From contig LMAD01000041.1 in the NCBI GenBank assembly GCA_001443545.1, positions 1 through 14,028 on the forward strand: 14,028 nt of DNA, read 5' to 3'. How positions within the stretch are numbered: position 1 is the first letter of the stretch; each line of letters starts with the position of its first letter. The DNA comes from Acidimicrobiaceae bacterium RAAP-2. GTDB taxonomy: Bacteria; Actinomycetota; Acidimicrobiia; Acidimicrobiales; RAAP-2. This document shows positions 13,905-14,028 of the stretch, in pieces. Made by a program: the position numbers and the translations under genes. The notes below the pieces were generated by a model, which made no database searches, had not been told where the DNA came from, and saw only the letters and a program-made list of their open reading frames with translations.

Positions 13905-14028
13905 GGCGAACTCCGATTTCCAGACGGCCGACGTCTGTCTCGTGGTGGGCGCCAACGACACCGTCAACCCGGCCGCGACCGACGACAAGACCTCGCCGAT
14001 CTACGGGATGCCGATCATCCACGCCGAC
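13905..14028 (+). repeat. Direct repeat copy B, right border of the island
   Basis: This copy matches pntB 11559-11682 with mismatches only at 13917, 13918 and 13920, and runs off the window. If the repeat reaches the pntB stop, that stop would fall at 14179-14181. The sharp left limit at 13905 marks the island boundary or an assembly junction. Confidence 0.97.
13906..14028 (+). pseudogene. pntB: 5'-truncated second copy of pntB (NADP-binding domain)
   Basis: In the pntB reading frame this encodes ANSDFQTADVCLVVGAND and onward to HAD, equivalent to PntB residues 375-415, with no stop before the edge. The first 374 residues are missing. The only amino-acid differences from the complete copy are Glu378-Asp and Met379-Phe. 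From memory, N-S/D-D-F is the usual PntB sequence at this position, so this copy looks like genuine coding sequence rather than a random repeat. It is either the displaced native 3' end of pntB left by an integration event, or sequence from a second strain or locus joined by the assembler. Confidence 0.8.

Noticed and set aside
13786..14028. A possible fusion gene starting at GTG 13786 and running in frame into the pntB fragment
   Set aside because: The 40 leading residues have no similarity to anything I recognise, there is no Shine-Dalgarno, and an open frame of this length is expected by chance.
1..14028. CRISPR arrays or complete insertion sequences
   Set aside because: There are no regularly spaced short repeats and no transposase gene; the only long repeat is the pntB segment.

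Overview
This 14 kb window is high-GC bacterial DNA, roughly 65-72% G+C by eye over most of its length. Genes are densely packed, and many neighbours overlap by 4 bp (GTGA/ATGA). The composition, the SalK/SCO6745-like protein, the split pntAA-pntAB-pntB operon and the scarcity of strong Shine-Dalgarno sites suggest an actinobacterium, perhaps of the Acidimicrobiia type. That assignment is an inference.

Layout. The left edge (3-209) is the 3' end of a DUF6788-like gene of a type often repeated near insertion sequences. A minus-strand pair follows: an enoyl-CoA hydratase (750-1514) overlapping a small CopD-like membrane protein (319-753). Diverging from it is a short, apparently catalytically dead GH1-like protein (1592-2395), convergent with a DedA-family membrane protein (2375-3052). 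Next is a tightly overlapped operon: a DoxD/DoxX-Rieske fusion (3135-4295), an OmpR-type response regulator (4292-4978) and a HAMP/HisKA sensor kinase (4978-6363). It may continue into a SalK-like gene (6373-7131) and a four-helix membrane protein (7128-7604). An MGMT/Ogt DNA repair gene (7510-8070, minus) is divergent from an epoxide-hydrolase-like alpha/beta hydrolase (8101-8925). The core block ends with the proton-translocating transhydrogenase operon pntAA-pntAB-pntB (8967-11835).

The accessory part begins after pntB. A strong GC-rich hairpin lies about 50 bp past the pntB stop. A distinctly more AT-rich promoter (TTGACG-17-TACAAT) then drives two genes that overlap by GTGA: an excisionase/MerR-type HTH protein (12301-12987) and a nucleotidyltransferase-fold protein with a G-G...D-x-D motif (12984-13736). 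This organisation resembles AbiE-like type IV toxin-antitoxin modules. At 13905 the sequence switches abruptly back to pntB: 13905-14028 repeats pntB 11559-11682 in direct orientation with only 3 mismatches in 124 bp. A complete pntB, a roughly 2 kb island and a 3' pntB fragment is the layout expected from an element integrated at a gene 3' end that restored the gene. It is equally what a mis-joined or strain-mixed assembly at a contig edge would give. The two-gene cassette framed by this partial pntB duplication is the part most worth a second look.
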